A stretch of DNA of 64,000 nucleotides from positions 37,730 through 101,729 of the forward strand of contig JBNGDB010000007.1 in the NCBI GenBank assembly GCA_049975245.1, written 5' to 3'. Shown here piece after piece: positions 53,675 through 62,516 of this stretch. This DNA comes from UBA117 sp049975245 (lineage in GTDB: Archaea; Methanobacteriota; Methanobacteria; Methanobacteriales; Methanobacteriaceae). The position numbers and the translations under genes are program-made. The notes beneath the pieces are model-generated. The model saw only the letters and a list, made by a program, of their open reading frames with translations. It searched no databases and had not been told where the DNA came from. Numbering within the stretch: the first letter of the stretch is position 1; the number at the start of each line of letters is the position of its first letter.

Positions 53675-54262
53675 ATGGCTAAAGCAAGACGTAGAAGAGT
53701 AAGAGATACGTGGAAAGAGAAAAAATGGTACACGATAACAACTCCTAAAACTTTTGGAGAATCCGAAATAGGAATAACACCTGCAAGAGACCCTGAAATA
53801 CTTAAAAAAAGAAGTGTAGAAGCATCTCTCAGAGAACTTACTGGAGATTTCAGTAAACAATATGTTAAACTTTCATTTCAGATTAGTGAAGTAGCTGGAG
53901 ATACTGCTACCACTAAATATGTAGGGCATCAAGTAACAACTGATTACGTACGAAGTATGATTAGAAGAGGTTCCAGTCGAATTGACACCCTAACAACAAT
54001 AGAAACCAAGGAAGGATATAAAATAAAAGTACATGTTCTGGCAATAACCACCAGAAGATCAAAATCTTCACAACAGAAATTCATGAGGGAAACCATAGAA
54101 AGCCTAATTAAAGAAATTGCCACTGAAAAAACATTTGAAGAGTTTGTGGAAGCAGTGGTTACTGGTAAAATTGCATCTGAAATATACCATGTTGCCAAGA
54201 AGATATACCCTCTTAAAAGGGTTGAAATCATCAAAACTAGAGTTATAGAAGAACCAAAATAA
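53675..54262 (+). CDS. rps3ae: Ribosomal protein S3Ae (eS1)
   Basis: 195 residues: MAKARRRRVRDTWKEKKWYT, LRELTGDFSKQYVKLSFQISEV, VRSMIRRGSSRIDTL and the C-terminal KKIYPLKRVEIIKTRVIEEPK tail. Small-subunit protein near the mRNA exit. AAAGGTGAT precedes ATG. It is first in a plus-strand run of closely packed genes reaching 61260. Confidence 0.97.
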   Translation: MAKARRRRVRDTWKEKKWYTITTPKTFGESEIGITPARDPEILKKRSVEASLRELTGDFSKQYVKLSFQISEVAGDTATTKYVGHQVTTDYVRSMIRRGSSRIDTLTTIETKEGYKIKVHVLAITTRRSKSSQQKFMRETIESLIKEIATEKTFEEFVEAVVTGKIASEIYHVAKKIYPLKRVEIIKTRVIEEPK

Positions 54263-54275
54263 TTCTGGGACCTGC

Positions 54276-54941
54276 ATGATTATCTGGGAATTTGTGATCC
54301 TCTGTGTAATCATAGGGGTATTAACTTATTACCGAGGAGCCCTTGACTTTTTAGGATCTCTGTTCATGGTTATCATGGGTCTTATTATTATATTTACTGC
54401 TGGTTTTAACTGGCTTTTATTAATTTTTCTTTTTTTAATTTTAGGAACTTTATTTACCCGATATAAACACCAATATAAGAAGGAGATAGGGGTTTATGAA
54501 GGTAAAAGAACTGCAAAAAATGTTATATCTAATGGTATTGTAGCATTTGTAATGGCCTCTTTCGGTAACTATGCGGGTTTTATTGGTGCAGTTGCAACGG
54601 CAACAGCAGATACACTTGCAAGCGAAATTGGTGTTGTAAGAACTCCTCGTCTTATAACTAACTTAAAAAAAGTTGCTCCCGGGACTGATGGAGGTATATC
54701 TATTTTAGGCACTGCTGCCGGAATACTAGGAGCAGGCACCATAGGAATTGCGGCTTATATACTAAACGTATATCCAGACCCATTTGTCACTCTCAAAATA
54801 TCAATAATTGCAGGAACTGTAGGTTGTTTTATGGATAGTATACTGGGTGCTGTGCTGGAAAGGAGAAACTATCTTAACAATGAAGGTGTAAATCTTTTAG
54901 CAACTTTAACAGGAGCTTTTTTAGGCATATTAATAGTTTAA
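54276..54941 (+). CDS. DUF92 family integral membrane protein
   Basis: 221 residues with about six hydrophobic segments. Conserved GKRTAKNVISNGIVAF near 75-90, TATADTLASEIG near 109-120 and GTDGGISILGTAAGILGA; this is DUF92. Relatives include the plant phytyl-phosphate kinase VTE6, so a polyprenyl-phosphate (CTP-dependent) kinase is plausible, which in archaea would feed dolichol-like or ether-lipid pools. It is 13 bp after S3Ae and before apgM. Confidence 0.85.
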   Translation: MIIWEFVILCVIIGVLTYYRGALDFLGSLFMVIMGLIIIFTAGFNWLLLIFLFLILGTLFTRYKHQYKKEIGVYEGKRTAKNVISNGIVAFVMASFGNYAGFIGAVATATADTLASEIGVVRTPRLITNLKKVAPGTDGGISILGTAAGILGAGTIGIAAYILNVYPDPFVTLKISIIAGTVGCFMDSILGAVLERRNYLNNEGVNLLATLTGAFLGILIV

Positions 54942-55009
54942 AATTTGATTAAAAAAGTTATTAATATTTGATTAAGATTAAATATAATCATCACGATTTA
55001 GGTGATAGT

Positions 55010-56242
55010 GTGAAAGGAATAATAATGATAATAGATGGAATGGGTGACCGACCCATAAAGGAGCTTGGAAATAAAACACCACTTGAATATGCTAACACAC
55101 CACATATGGATGAATTAGCTACAATAGGAATAAATGGAATAATGGATCCTATAATACCTGGTATAAGACCTGGAAGTGATACTGCACATATATCTATCCT
55201 CGGATACGACCCTTACACTGTTTATACTGGTAGAGGACCTTTCGAAGCTTCTGGTGTAGGATTAGATGTTAAAGCCGGAGACATTGCTTTTCGTTGTAAT
55301 TTTTCGACCGCCAATGATCAAGGGATTATCACAGATAGAAGAGCAGGCAGAATAAGAGAAGGGACAGATAAAATATCTAATACCATAAATTCTCTTAAAT
55401 TGGAAGGTTTTGAAGACATTGAAATAATATTCAAAGAGTCTACTGGGCATAGATCAGTTTTAGTGCTTCGAGGAAAAGGTCTTTCCGATAAAGTATCCGA
55501 TGCTGATCCTAAACATGATGGGAAGCCTCCAAAGATGGTAAAAGCTCTAGATGAATCAAAAGAAGCCATTAAAACTGCTGAAATATTGAATAGTTTAGTA
55601 AAAGAATCTTATAAAGTTTTAAAGGATCATCCTGTGAATTTGGAAAGAATGAATAATGGGGAAAATCCGGCTAATATAATTCTTCCCCGAGGGGCTGGTG
55701 CAGTTCCCGATGTACCTTCATTTAATGAAAAATACGGCTTAAAATCTGCTTGTATCGCAGAAACCGGCCTTATTAAAGGAATAGGTAAATTAACCGGCAT
55801 GGCAATAATTGAGGTTGAAGGAGCAACCGGAGGGATAGACACTAACCTTGAAAATATAACTCAAAGCATAATTGATACTGCTAAAAAGGATTATGACTTC
55901 ATCTTAATCAATATTGATGGGGCAGATGAAGCTGGACATGACGGTGACCTTAATGAAAAAGTCAAATTTATTGAAAAAGTGGACAAAGTAATTTCCAGAG
56001 TAATGAAACTTGACGATTTATATTTTATCTTGACAGCTGACCACTCAACCCCTATATCTGTTTCTGATCATACAGGAGATCCTGTTCCAATAGTAATTAA
56101 AGGACCTGAAGTTAGAGTGGATGAAGTTAAAAATTTTGATGAAAGATCTGCCTCTAAAGGAGGATTATGCCGGATTAGGGGTGGAGATGTGATGAATATC
56201 CTAATGGATCTCATGAACAAATTGGATAAATTTGGGGCATGA
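55010..56242 (+). CDS. apgM: 2,3-bisphosphoglycerate-independent phosphoglycerate mutase (archaeal)
   Basis: Interconverts 3- and 2-phosphoglycerate for glycolysis and gluconeogenesis. 410 residues: MIIDGMGDRPI, PGSDTAHISILGYDP with the phosphorylated Ser, TGRGPFEASGVG, RGGDVMN and HDGDLNEKVKFIEKVD. The frame opens at 54968, but GGTGAT at 55001-55006 fits GTG 55010, giving MKGIIMIIDG as in the family. It overlaps the GlmM-like gene by 4 nt. Confidence 0.95.
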   Translation: MKGIIMIIDGMGDRPIKELGNKTPLEYANTPHMDELATIGINGIMDPIIPGIRPGSDTAHISILGYDPYTVYTGRGPFEASGVGLDVKAGDIAFRCNFSTANDQGIITDRRAGRIREGTDKISNTINSLKLEGFEDIEIIFKESTGHRSVLVLRGKGLSDKVSDADPKHDGKPPKMVKALDESKEAIKTAEILNSLVKESYKVLKDHPVNLERMNNGENPANIILPRGAGAVPDVPSFNEKYGLKSACIAETGLIKGIGKLTGMAIIEVEGATGGIDTNLENITQSIIDTAKKDYDFILINIDGADEAGHDGDLNEKVKFIEKVDKVISRVMKLDDLYFILTADHSTPISVSDHTGDPVPIVIKGPEVRVDEVKNFDERSASKGGLCRIRGGDVMNILMDLMNKLDKFGA

Positions 56243-57612
56243 TTATGGAAGGAAATATTCCCAAAATATTTGGAACATCCGGAATACGAGGAAAAGTGGA
56301 TGAAGATATAACTCCCGAATTAGTCATGAAAGTGGGGATGGCAGTGGGAACATATGTAGGTAAAGGATGTAAAATCGTTATAGGTTACGATGTTCGTGTT
56401 TCAAGTGAAATGATCGAAAATTCTGTAATTTCTGGATTATTAAGATGTGGATGTGACGTTTTAAAATTGGGGATGGTTCCAACGCCCATAGTTGGGTATG
56501 CTACTATGATAATGCAGGCAGATGCCGGAATAATGATCACTGCTTCTCACAATCCTCCAGAATATAATGGAATAAAACTGTGGAAAAACGATGGTATGGC
56601 ATTTACGCAGAAACAAGAAAGAGTTATAGAAAAGATAATACACAACAACGAGTTTAAACAGGTGCCATGGGACAAAATTGGAAAAATAAAGGATATAAAA
56701 TATATTATATCTAGTTATATGGATGAATTGATTAGTAAAGTTAATCTCGAACGTACTAATAATGATCGTCCCATTAAAGTTGTTGTAGATTGTGGTAATG
56801 GTGCTGGTTCATTAATATCCCCCATTATTCTAAAAAGGGTGGGATGCGATGTTATAAGCCTTAACTGCCAACCAGATGGTTTCTTCCCAGGTAGACTGCC
56901 AGAGCCTAATGAAGAAAATCTTCAAGAACTTATGATGGTAGTTAAAGCTACTAAAGCTGATTTAGGTATTGCTCATGACGGTGATGCGGATAGAATGATT
57001 GCGGTGGATGATAATGGAAATATAGCTGATTTTGACAAGATTTTGGCTTTGATGTCTAGTATTATTGGAGGAAAAGTTGTAACCACGGTAGATGCTTCTA
57101 TTTGTATGGAGGAATGTATGGAAAAAGTGGGTGGAGAAGTTTTACGTACTAAAGTGGGGGATGTTCACGTTGCAGAGGCAATAGTAGAAAATAATGCTTC
57201 TTTTGGGGGAGAACCTTCAGGTACTTGGTTACATCCGGATTTTTGCATGTGTCCTGACGGTATATTATCCGCATTGAAAATCGTAGAAATTGTTACTAAA
57301 CACGGATCACTTTCTAAACTTCTCTCCAACATAACCAGTTACACCACTAAGCGTGAAAAAATAACATGCGATAAGGAAGATAAAGATAGGATCATGCAAA
57401 GTGTAATTGAGAAGTTACATCATAATTTTAATGATGTGAAAAATGTAGATAATATAGATGGCATCCGAATCAGTTTACAAGATGGAAGTTGGGTTCTGGT
57501 TAGACCTTCTGGAACTGAAGCTTACATCAGGATCACATTGGAAGGAAAAACACCAAACCGAGCATCTGAAATTCTAGATATTTCTTCAAAATTTATACGA
57601 GGTACAATATGA
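56239..57612 (+). CDS. Phosphoglucosamine/phosphomannomutase
   Basis: 457-residue alpha-D-phosphohexomutase: FGTSGIRG, TASHNPPEYNGIKLW with the phospho-Ser near 103, DGDADRMI (metal loop) and RPSGTEAYIRITLE. With the GlmU-like enzyme encoded immediately downstream (4-nt overlap), it probably makes GlcN-1-P, the GlmM role. A second paralogue at 62517-63869 could share or split the substrates, so the symbol glmM is not fixed. Nested ATG at 56245 is an alternative start. Confidence 0.9.
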   Translation: MIMEGNIPKIFGTSGIRGKVDEDITPELVMKVGMAVGTYVGKGCKIVIGYDVRVSSEMIENSVISGLLRCGCDVLKLGMVPTPIVGYATMIMQADAGIMITASHNPPEYNGIKLWKNDGMAFTQKQERVIEKIIHNNEFKQVPWDKIGKIKDIKYIISSYMDELISKVNLERTNNDRPIKVVVDCGNGAGSLISPIILKRVGCDVISLNCQPDGFFPGRLPEPNEENLQELMMVVKATKADLGIAHDGDADRMIAVDDNGNIADFDKILALMSSIIGGKVVTTVDASICMEECMEKVGGEVLRTKVGDVHVAEAIVENNASFGGEPSGTWLHPDFCMCPDGILSALKIVEIVTKHGSLSKLLSNITSYTTKREKITCDKEDKDRIMQSVIEKLHHNFNDVKNVDNIDGIRISLQDGSWVLVRPSGTEAYIRITLEGKTPNRASEILDISSKFIRGTI

Positions 57613-58898
57613 AGGCAGTTATATTAACCGCTGGTGAAGGAACAAGAATGAGGCCTTTAACACTGAGCCGTCCTAAAACTATGCTGACTGTTGGTGGAAA
57701 ACCAATATTGCAATATAATGTTGAAGCCTTACAAAATGCAGGTATTGAAGAAATAATCATGGTAGTGGGTTATGAAAAAGAGTGCATAATGGATTATTTT
57801 GGTGATGGAACTTCATTTGGATTGAAAATACATTATGTAGTTCAAGATGAGAGATTAGGAACTGCTCATGCTATTGGAAAATCTCGTGATAACATGGATA
57901 AACCATTTATCGTTTTAAATGGTGATATAATGGTAGATCCGCAATTGATTGTATCTTTAATTGATAAATATAATTCTAAACAATATGCTAAAGCTGTTTT
58001 AGTTTTAACGCGAGTTGAAGATCCAAGTTTGTATGGTGTAGTGGAAATAAATGATGATGAAATAAAAAACATTGTTGAAAAACCCTCCCGGGATGAAGCC
58101 CCTAGTAATCTTATAAATACGGGTATATATCTCTTTGATACTGATATTTTTGATGTTATTGATAAAACAGGAAAATCGGAGAGAGGAGAGTATGAAATAA
58201 CCGATTCTATTGCTTATCATTTAGACAAAGGGAAAATAGTTTTAGGTCTTGAATCTGAAAGAAAGTGGATTGATATAGGAAGGCCTTGGGAACTTCTGGA
58301 TGTAAACGAGGAACTTTTAAAAAATATTGATGGAAAAATCGAAGGTCGTATTGAAAAAGGAGTTACTATTGAAGGTATTGTGAATATTGGAAAAGATAGT
58401 ATCCTCCGATCGGGCTCATATATTCAAGGTCCTGTTTTTATTGGTAAAGGTTGTGATATTGGGCCAAACTGTTATCTAAGGAAATATTCCAGTGTAGGAA
58501 ACAATGTGAGAATTGGTAATGCTGTTGAAATTAAAAATTCTATTATTATGGATAATACCAACGTCAATCATCTCTCCTATGTTGGAGATTCGGTTATTGG
58601 AGAAAATTGTAATATAGCTGCTGGTACTAATATTGCTAATCTACGTTTTGATGATGGAAATGTTAAAATAGAAATCAAAGGTGAAAAAGTTGATAGCGGT
58701 CGGCGCAAAATGGGAGTAATATTTGCTGATGGTGTAAAAACTGGCATTAACTCCAGTTTCAATCCCGGAGTTAAAGTTGGCGAAAAATCCGCAATAAGCG
58801 CTGGAGCCATTATTCATAAAGATGTGCCATCAAATGTACTTGTTCTAGTTAAACAGAACCATGAACTAGTTAAAATCAATGATTACAAAAAGAAATAG
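57609..58898 (+). CDS. Bifunctional GlmU-like nucleotidylyltransferase / acetyltransferase
   Basis: 429 residues. The N-terminal sugar nucleotidyltransferase (MKAVILTAGEGTRMRPLTLS, VLNGDIMVD, ERGEYEITD) is joined after about 230 residues to a left-handed beta-helix of hexapeptides (IEGIVNIGKDSILRSGSYI onward), the acetyltransferase. The archaeal version makes UDP-GlcNAc from GlcN-1-P, for pseudomurein and N-glycans. ATG overlaps the mutase stop by 4 nt. Tail GVKVGEKSAISAGAIIHKD is the acetyl-CoA end. Confidence 0.93.
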   Translation: MKAVILTAGEGTRMRPLTLSRPKTMLTVGGKPILQYNVEALQNAGIEEIIMVVGYEKECIMDYFGDGTSFGLKIHYVVQDERLGTAHAIGKSRDNMDKPFIVLNGDIMVDPQLIVSLIDKYNSKQYAKAVLVLTRVEDPSLYGVVEINDDEIKNIVEKPSRDEAPSNLINTGIYLFDTDIFDVIDKTGKSERGEYEITDSIAYHLDKGKIVLGLESERKWIDIGRPWELLDVNEELLKNIDGKIEGRIEKGVTIEGIVNIGKDSILRSGSYIQGPVFIGKGCDIGPNCYLRKYSSVGNNVRIGNAVEIKNSIIMDNTNVNHLSYVGDSVIGENCNIAAGTNIANLRFDDGNVKIEIKGEKVDSGRRKMGVIFADGVKTGINSSFNPGVKVGEKSAISAGAIIHKDVPSNVLVLVKQNHELVKINDYKKK

Positions 58899-58901
58899 AA
58901 T

Positions 58902-59399
58902 ATGGTTTTTATGAAAATGATTCACGAAAGTGTAAAAATATTCCCCGGCTCACAAATAATAGGAAAAGTAGAAATTGGAGAAAAATCTTCAGTTTGGCCG
59001 AATGCGGTGATTAGAGGAGATATAGAAAAAATTAGCATTGGAAAATGCTCAAATATTCAGGATAATTGTGTGGTGCACACTTCTAAAAATCAACCAGTGA
59101 AAATTGAAAATTACGTTTCAGTGGGACATTCCGCAGTGCTGCATGGTTGCCAAATCCAGGCTAATTGCTTGATCGGTATGAATTCCACTGTTTTGAATAA
59201 TGCCCAGATAGGAAAAAACAGTATTATTGGTGCCGGAGCTGTGGTAACTGAAGGAAAAAAATTTCCTCCACAAAGTTTAATTTTAGGAATGCCGGCAAAA
59301 CCCGTGCGAACACTCACCACTGAAGAAATAGAATCCATTAGAGATAATGCAATACGATATGTTAAATTAGCAAAGAAAGAAAGTGTTAACCATGGTTGA
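58902..59399 (+). CDS. Gamma-carbonic-anhydrase-like left-handed beta-helix protein
   Basis: 165 residues of hexapeptide repeats. The three zinc His of gamma-CA are placed as expected: one in CVVHTS, two in SVGHSAVLHG. ARG/ASP pair RGDIEKISIG is also typical. It may be a carbonic anhydrase or a related acyltransferase without activity. It starts 4 bp after GlmU, and the next ATG at 58911 is possible. HisC overlaps its end. Confidence 0.85.
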   Translation: MVFMKMIHESVKIFPGSQIIGKVEIGEKSSVWPNAVIRGDIEKISIGKCSNIQDNCVVHTSKNQPVKIENYVSVGHSAVLHGCQIQANCLIGMNSTVLNNAQIGKNSIIGAGAVVTEGKKFPPQSLILGMPAKPVRTLTTEEIESIRDNAIRYVKLAKKESVNHG

Positions 59400-60495
59400 A
59401 ATAAAAAGAACAGTAAAAAAACTTGAACCATACGTCCCTGGGAGATCAATTGAAGAAATAGCCATAAAATATAATTTAAAACCTGGAACAATAATCAAAT
59501 TAGGTTCCAATGAAAATCCACTAGGACCTTCGCCTAAAGCGTTGGAAGCCATTTCAAAAAATCTTCAATTCATACATCAATATCCGGAATCAAATATTGA
59601 AGATCTTAAAAAAGAATTAGCAATTTATTGTGGTGTTCGAGCAGAAAATATAATTGTAGGCGGAGATGGTGCAGATGAAATTCTGGATGTTCTAGGAAAA
59701 ACATTAATAGAACCAGGTGACGAGTTTATAGTACCAATACCCTCTTATATGTATTACGAATTTACTTTAACAATTCACGGAGCATTTCCCGTATTTGCAA
59801 AATGGGACGTAGAAAAAAACCAGTTAGATGTGGATTCAGTTATAGATAATTTATCCCCTAAGACAAAAATAATATTTTTATGTACTCCTAACAATCCTAC
59901 AGGTGGTATAATCAATAAAAAAGATATTGAAACTGTTTTAGATAGTACTGATGCATTAGTAGTTGTAGATGAGGCTTATATTGAGTTTTCAGATGTTAGT
60001 AATAATGTAGAATTGTTAAATAAATACGACAACCTATTTATTTTAAGGACATTTTCTAAAGTATTAGGATTGGCGGGTATGCGTATTGGGTATGGAATAT
60101 CAAATAAAGGGTTTATTGAGTATATGAATAGGGTTAAACCTGTTTTTAGTCTTACTAAACTTTCACATATTGCTGCTCTGGCCACTTTAAATGATAAAGA
60201 ATACATTAAAAAATCCACTGCCCTATCCATCGAAAGTAGGGAATTCCTATACCAATCCATGCTCAAATTTGACAATTTAGATATTTATCAGTCGGAAGCT
60301 AACTATTTACTTGTGGGTATACGCAAAACAGGTTTAAATGCTGAAGAATTTGCAGAAGAATTATTAAAACGCGGTATTATTGTAAGGAATTGTAGTTCAT
60401 TCCGGGGTCTTGATAATTACTGGATTAGAGTTAGTGTAGGAACTCTGGAAGAGGATGAAAAATTTATAAATGCACTTAAAGAAATTACAAATTAA
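59392..60495 (+). CDS. hisC: Histidinol-phosphate aminotransferase
   Basis: PLP class I/II aminotransferase of 367 residues: LGSNENPLGPSP, GGDGADEILD, CTPNNPTGG, VDEAYIEF, the Schiff-base Lys in LRTFSKVLGLAGMRIGYG, and WIRVSVG. It makes histidinol phosphate in histidine synthesis; HisC homologues may also serve aromatic amino acids. ATG 59392 is chosen over GTG 59383. It overlaps the preceding gene by 8 nt. Other his genes are not in the window. Confidence 0.94.
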   Translation: MVEIKRTVKKLEPYVPGRSIEEIAIKYNLKPGTIIKLGSNENPLGPSPKALEAISKNLQFIHQYPESNIEDLKKELAIYCGVRAENIIVGGDGADEILDVLGKTLIEPGDEFIVPIPSYMYYEFTLTIHGAFPVFAKWDVEKNQLDVDSVIDNLSPKTKIIFLCTPNNPTGGIINKKDIETVLDSTDALVVVDEAYIEFSDVSNNVELLNKYDNLFILRTFSKVLGLAGMRIGYGISNKGFIEYMNRVKPVFSLTKLSHIAALATLNDKEYIKKSTALSIESREFLYQSMLKFDNLDIYQSEANYLLVGIRKTGLNAEEFAEELLKRGIIVRNCSSFRGLDNYWIRVSVGTLEEDEKFINALKEITN

Positions 60496-60549
60496 TAATT
60501 ACTATCAATTTATCTTTTTACTTTATTCCCGCTCTTAGAATGTGATTAA

Positions 60550-61260
60550 ATGATTATTGGTGGAACTGCTATATCTTCACTAGACTATCCTGGAAAAATA
60601 TCCTTTGTTATTTTTTGTGGAGGTTGTGTTATTAAATGTCCTTACTGTCATAATCCGGAGATTATTGATGGTGGAGAATCAGTAAAAGTAGAAGATATTT
60701 TAAAAGAAATTGAAGAATCTATCCAATTTATAGATGGAGTGGTTATAACTGGTGGAGAAGCACTAATCCAATACAAAGATGTTCAAAAAATTTTAGAATA
60801 TTGTAAAGATCATGAATTACTGACAAAAATCGATACCAATGGTTGTTTTCCTGATAGAATTGAAAAAATTATTCACTTAATAGATTATGTTGGATTGGAT
60901 ATCAAAGCTCCTTTCAATAAATATAAAGATATTATAGGATCTGATATTGCAGATAAAGTTAAGAAAACTATGAAAATATGTTTAAATACGCCAGATACAT
61001 TTTTAGAGTGTAAAACGACTTATGTTCCCACTTTGATGGATAAGGATGATGTATTAAAAATTGCACTAGAAATTAATTGTGATCTTTATACAATACAACA
61101 ATTTAGGAACCGAATAGTACTGGATAAGAGTCTAAGTAATGTTCCAAACCCAACCCGGGATGAACTTTTAGAAATTGCCCTCGAAGTAAAACCTTACCAG
61201 AAAAATATTAAAATTAAAACTTCAGAGTTTGGAGAAGAAATGATTAAAAAAGAAAATTAA
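60550..61260 (+). CDS. Radical SAM glycyl-radical-enzyme activase (NrdG type)
   Basis: 236 residues. Radical-SAM motif CVIKCPYCHN near 32-41 in a short 7-carboxy/NrdG-like core, VITGGEALIQ and DTNGCFP. The size and motif spacing match activases of anaerobic ribonucleotide reductase; NrdD is not beside it, so another glycyl-radical enzyme is possible. The class II nrdJ at 10702-12522 shows the cell has both types of RNR machinery. It lies 54 bp after hisC. Confidence 0.85.
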   Translation: MIIGGTAISSLDYPGKISFVIFCGGCVIKCPYCHNPEIIDGGESVKVEDILKEIEESIQFIDGVVITGGEALIQYKDVQKILEYCKDHELLTKIDTNGCFPDRIEKIIHLIDYVGLDIKAPFNKYKDIIGSDIADKVKKTMKICLNTPDTFLECKTTYVPTLMDKDDVLKIALEINCDLYTIQQFRNRIVLDKSLSNVPNPTRDELLEIALEVKPYQKNIKIKTSEFGEEMIKKEN

Positions 61261-61370
61261 ATTCAAACATTTTTTTATTAATTTTAGTTTACAACTATAA
61301 AATAAACTGAAATAGGACTTACCTTTAATAATAATAATAACATTAAAAAATCATTTTGGAGGGGTAAATT

Positions 61371-62504
61371 ATACCTATCTTATCTTTTGGAAGTCGTAAT
61401 ATAGAACTTATAACTGGTCAAAAAACTTCCACCATAAGGAAGTTGTGGAAAAAACCCCTTAAATCAGGAGATCGTTTACATTGTTACTGGAACCTGGTTT
61501 CCAAGGAAAGAGAAAAGTTATTTGAAGCAGAAGTTACTGGTGTGGAAGTAATTAAGTTCAAAGACTTAATAAAAAATGATAGATTGGCAAAAGAAGAAGG
61601 ATTCAAAAACGCCAGAGAACTGGAAGATGAGTTCCGTAAAACTTATCCTGAGGATACAGATGATAACTCCTTATTTCAAGTGATTAGATTCAAAAAAATA
61701 CCCCTTGATGATTGGGAAGGGGAAAAAATAAACGAAAAGGTTATGATTACCAAAAGAGCTGATATATTATTTGATACCGGGAAATATAACGATTCAGTTA
61801 TGTGCTATTCTGCTGCGCTTAGATTTGACCCTGATGATGTTTATCTTTTAAATAAGAAAGGAGACAACCTAACACGTCTTGGAGAATTTAAAAAGGCGGT
61901 TCAATGTTATGATCAGGCCTTAAAGATAGAACTTAAAAATGAATATATCTGGAATAATCGGGCTATTGCACTTTTAAATGCGAATAAACCAGACGATGCT
62001 CTAAAATCTAATACTGAAGCTTTGAAATTAAACCCTAATAATACGTTGATATTATATTGGAGAGGATTTATTTTAGAAATGTTGGGTAAATATGAAGAAG
62101 CATTGAAGGTTTATGATAAAGTTTTAGAACTGGATTCTAAAAATCCTGATGTTTGGAATGCTAAAGGTAACTTATTATCAGAGCTCAATAGAACGAATGA
62201 AGCTTTAAAATGTTATGATAACGCATTGGAACTTTGTTTGGATGATTTTCCAGATGCTACAGCCTGGAATAGGAAAGGAAATGCACTTTTAGAATTGGGA
62301 AGATTTAAAGAAGCAATAAAATGTTATGATGAAGCATTAAAATTAGAAAAACAGAACGAAATATTTTGGAGTAATAAAGGAGTTGCTTTGATGGAATTAA
62401 ATAAATTTAAAGAAGCAGCTGATTGTTTTAAAAAAGCATTGATGATAAATCCAAAATATGATGATGCTCGGGTTTTAATGGATGAATGTTTGGAAAATTT
62501 ATAA
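61371..62504 (+). CDS. ASCH-domain protein with TPR repeats, non-canonical start
   Basis: About 377 residues. N-terminal ASCH domain (about 1-105) followed by seven or so tetratricopeptide repeats (about 107-377; FDTGKYNDSVMCYSAALRFDPDD, LGEFKKAVQCYDQALKIE and so on). The first ATG/GTG/TTG in frame is TTG 61443, but ELITGQKTSTIRK, the diagnostic ASCH GxKTxTIR loop, is encoded just upstream of it. The frame opens after TAA at 61365-61367, so translation should begin at ATT 61368 or ATA 61371. GGAGGGG at 61358-61364 gives spacing 6 to ATA. ASCH domains bind RNA or nucleotides; TPRs bind proteins. Function unknown. I place the start at ATA. Confidence 0.88.
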   Translation: MPILSFGSRNIELITGQKTSTIRKLWKKPLKSGDRLHCYWNLVSKEREKLFEAEVTGVEVIKFKDLIKNDRLAKEEGFKNARELEDEFRKTYPEDTDDNSLFQVIRFKKIPLDDWEGEKINEKVMITKRADILFDTGKYNDSVMCYSAALRFDPDDVYLLNKKGDNLTRLGEFKKAVQCYDQALKIELKNEYIWNNRAIALLNANKPDDALKSNTEALKLNPNNTLILYWRGFILEMLGKYEEALKVYDKVLELDSKNPDVWNAKGNLLSELNRTNEALKCYDNALELCLDDFPDATAWNRKGNALLELGRFKEAIKCYDEALKLEKQNEIFWSNKGVALMELNKFKEAADCFKKALMINPKYDDARVLMDECLENL

Positions 62505-62516
62505 ATAAATGATTAA

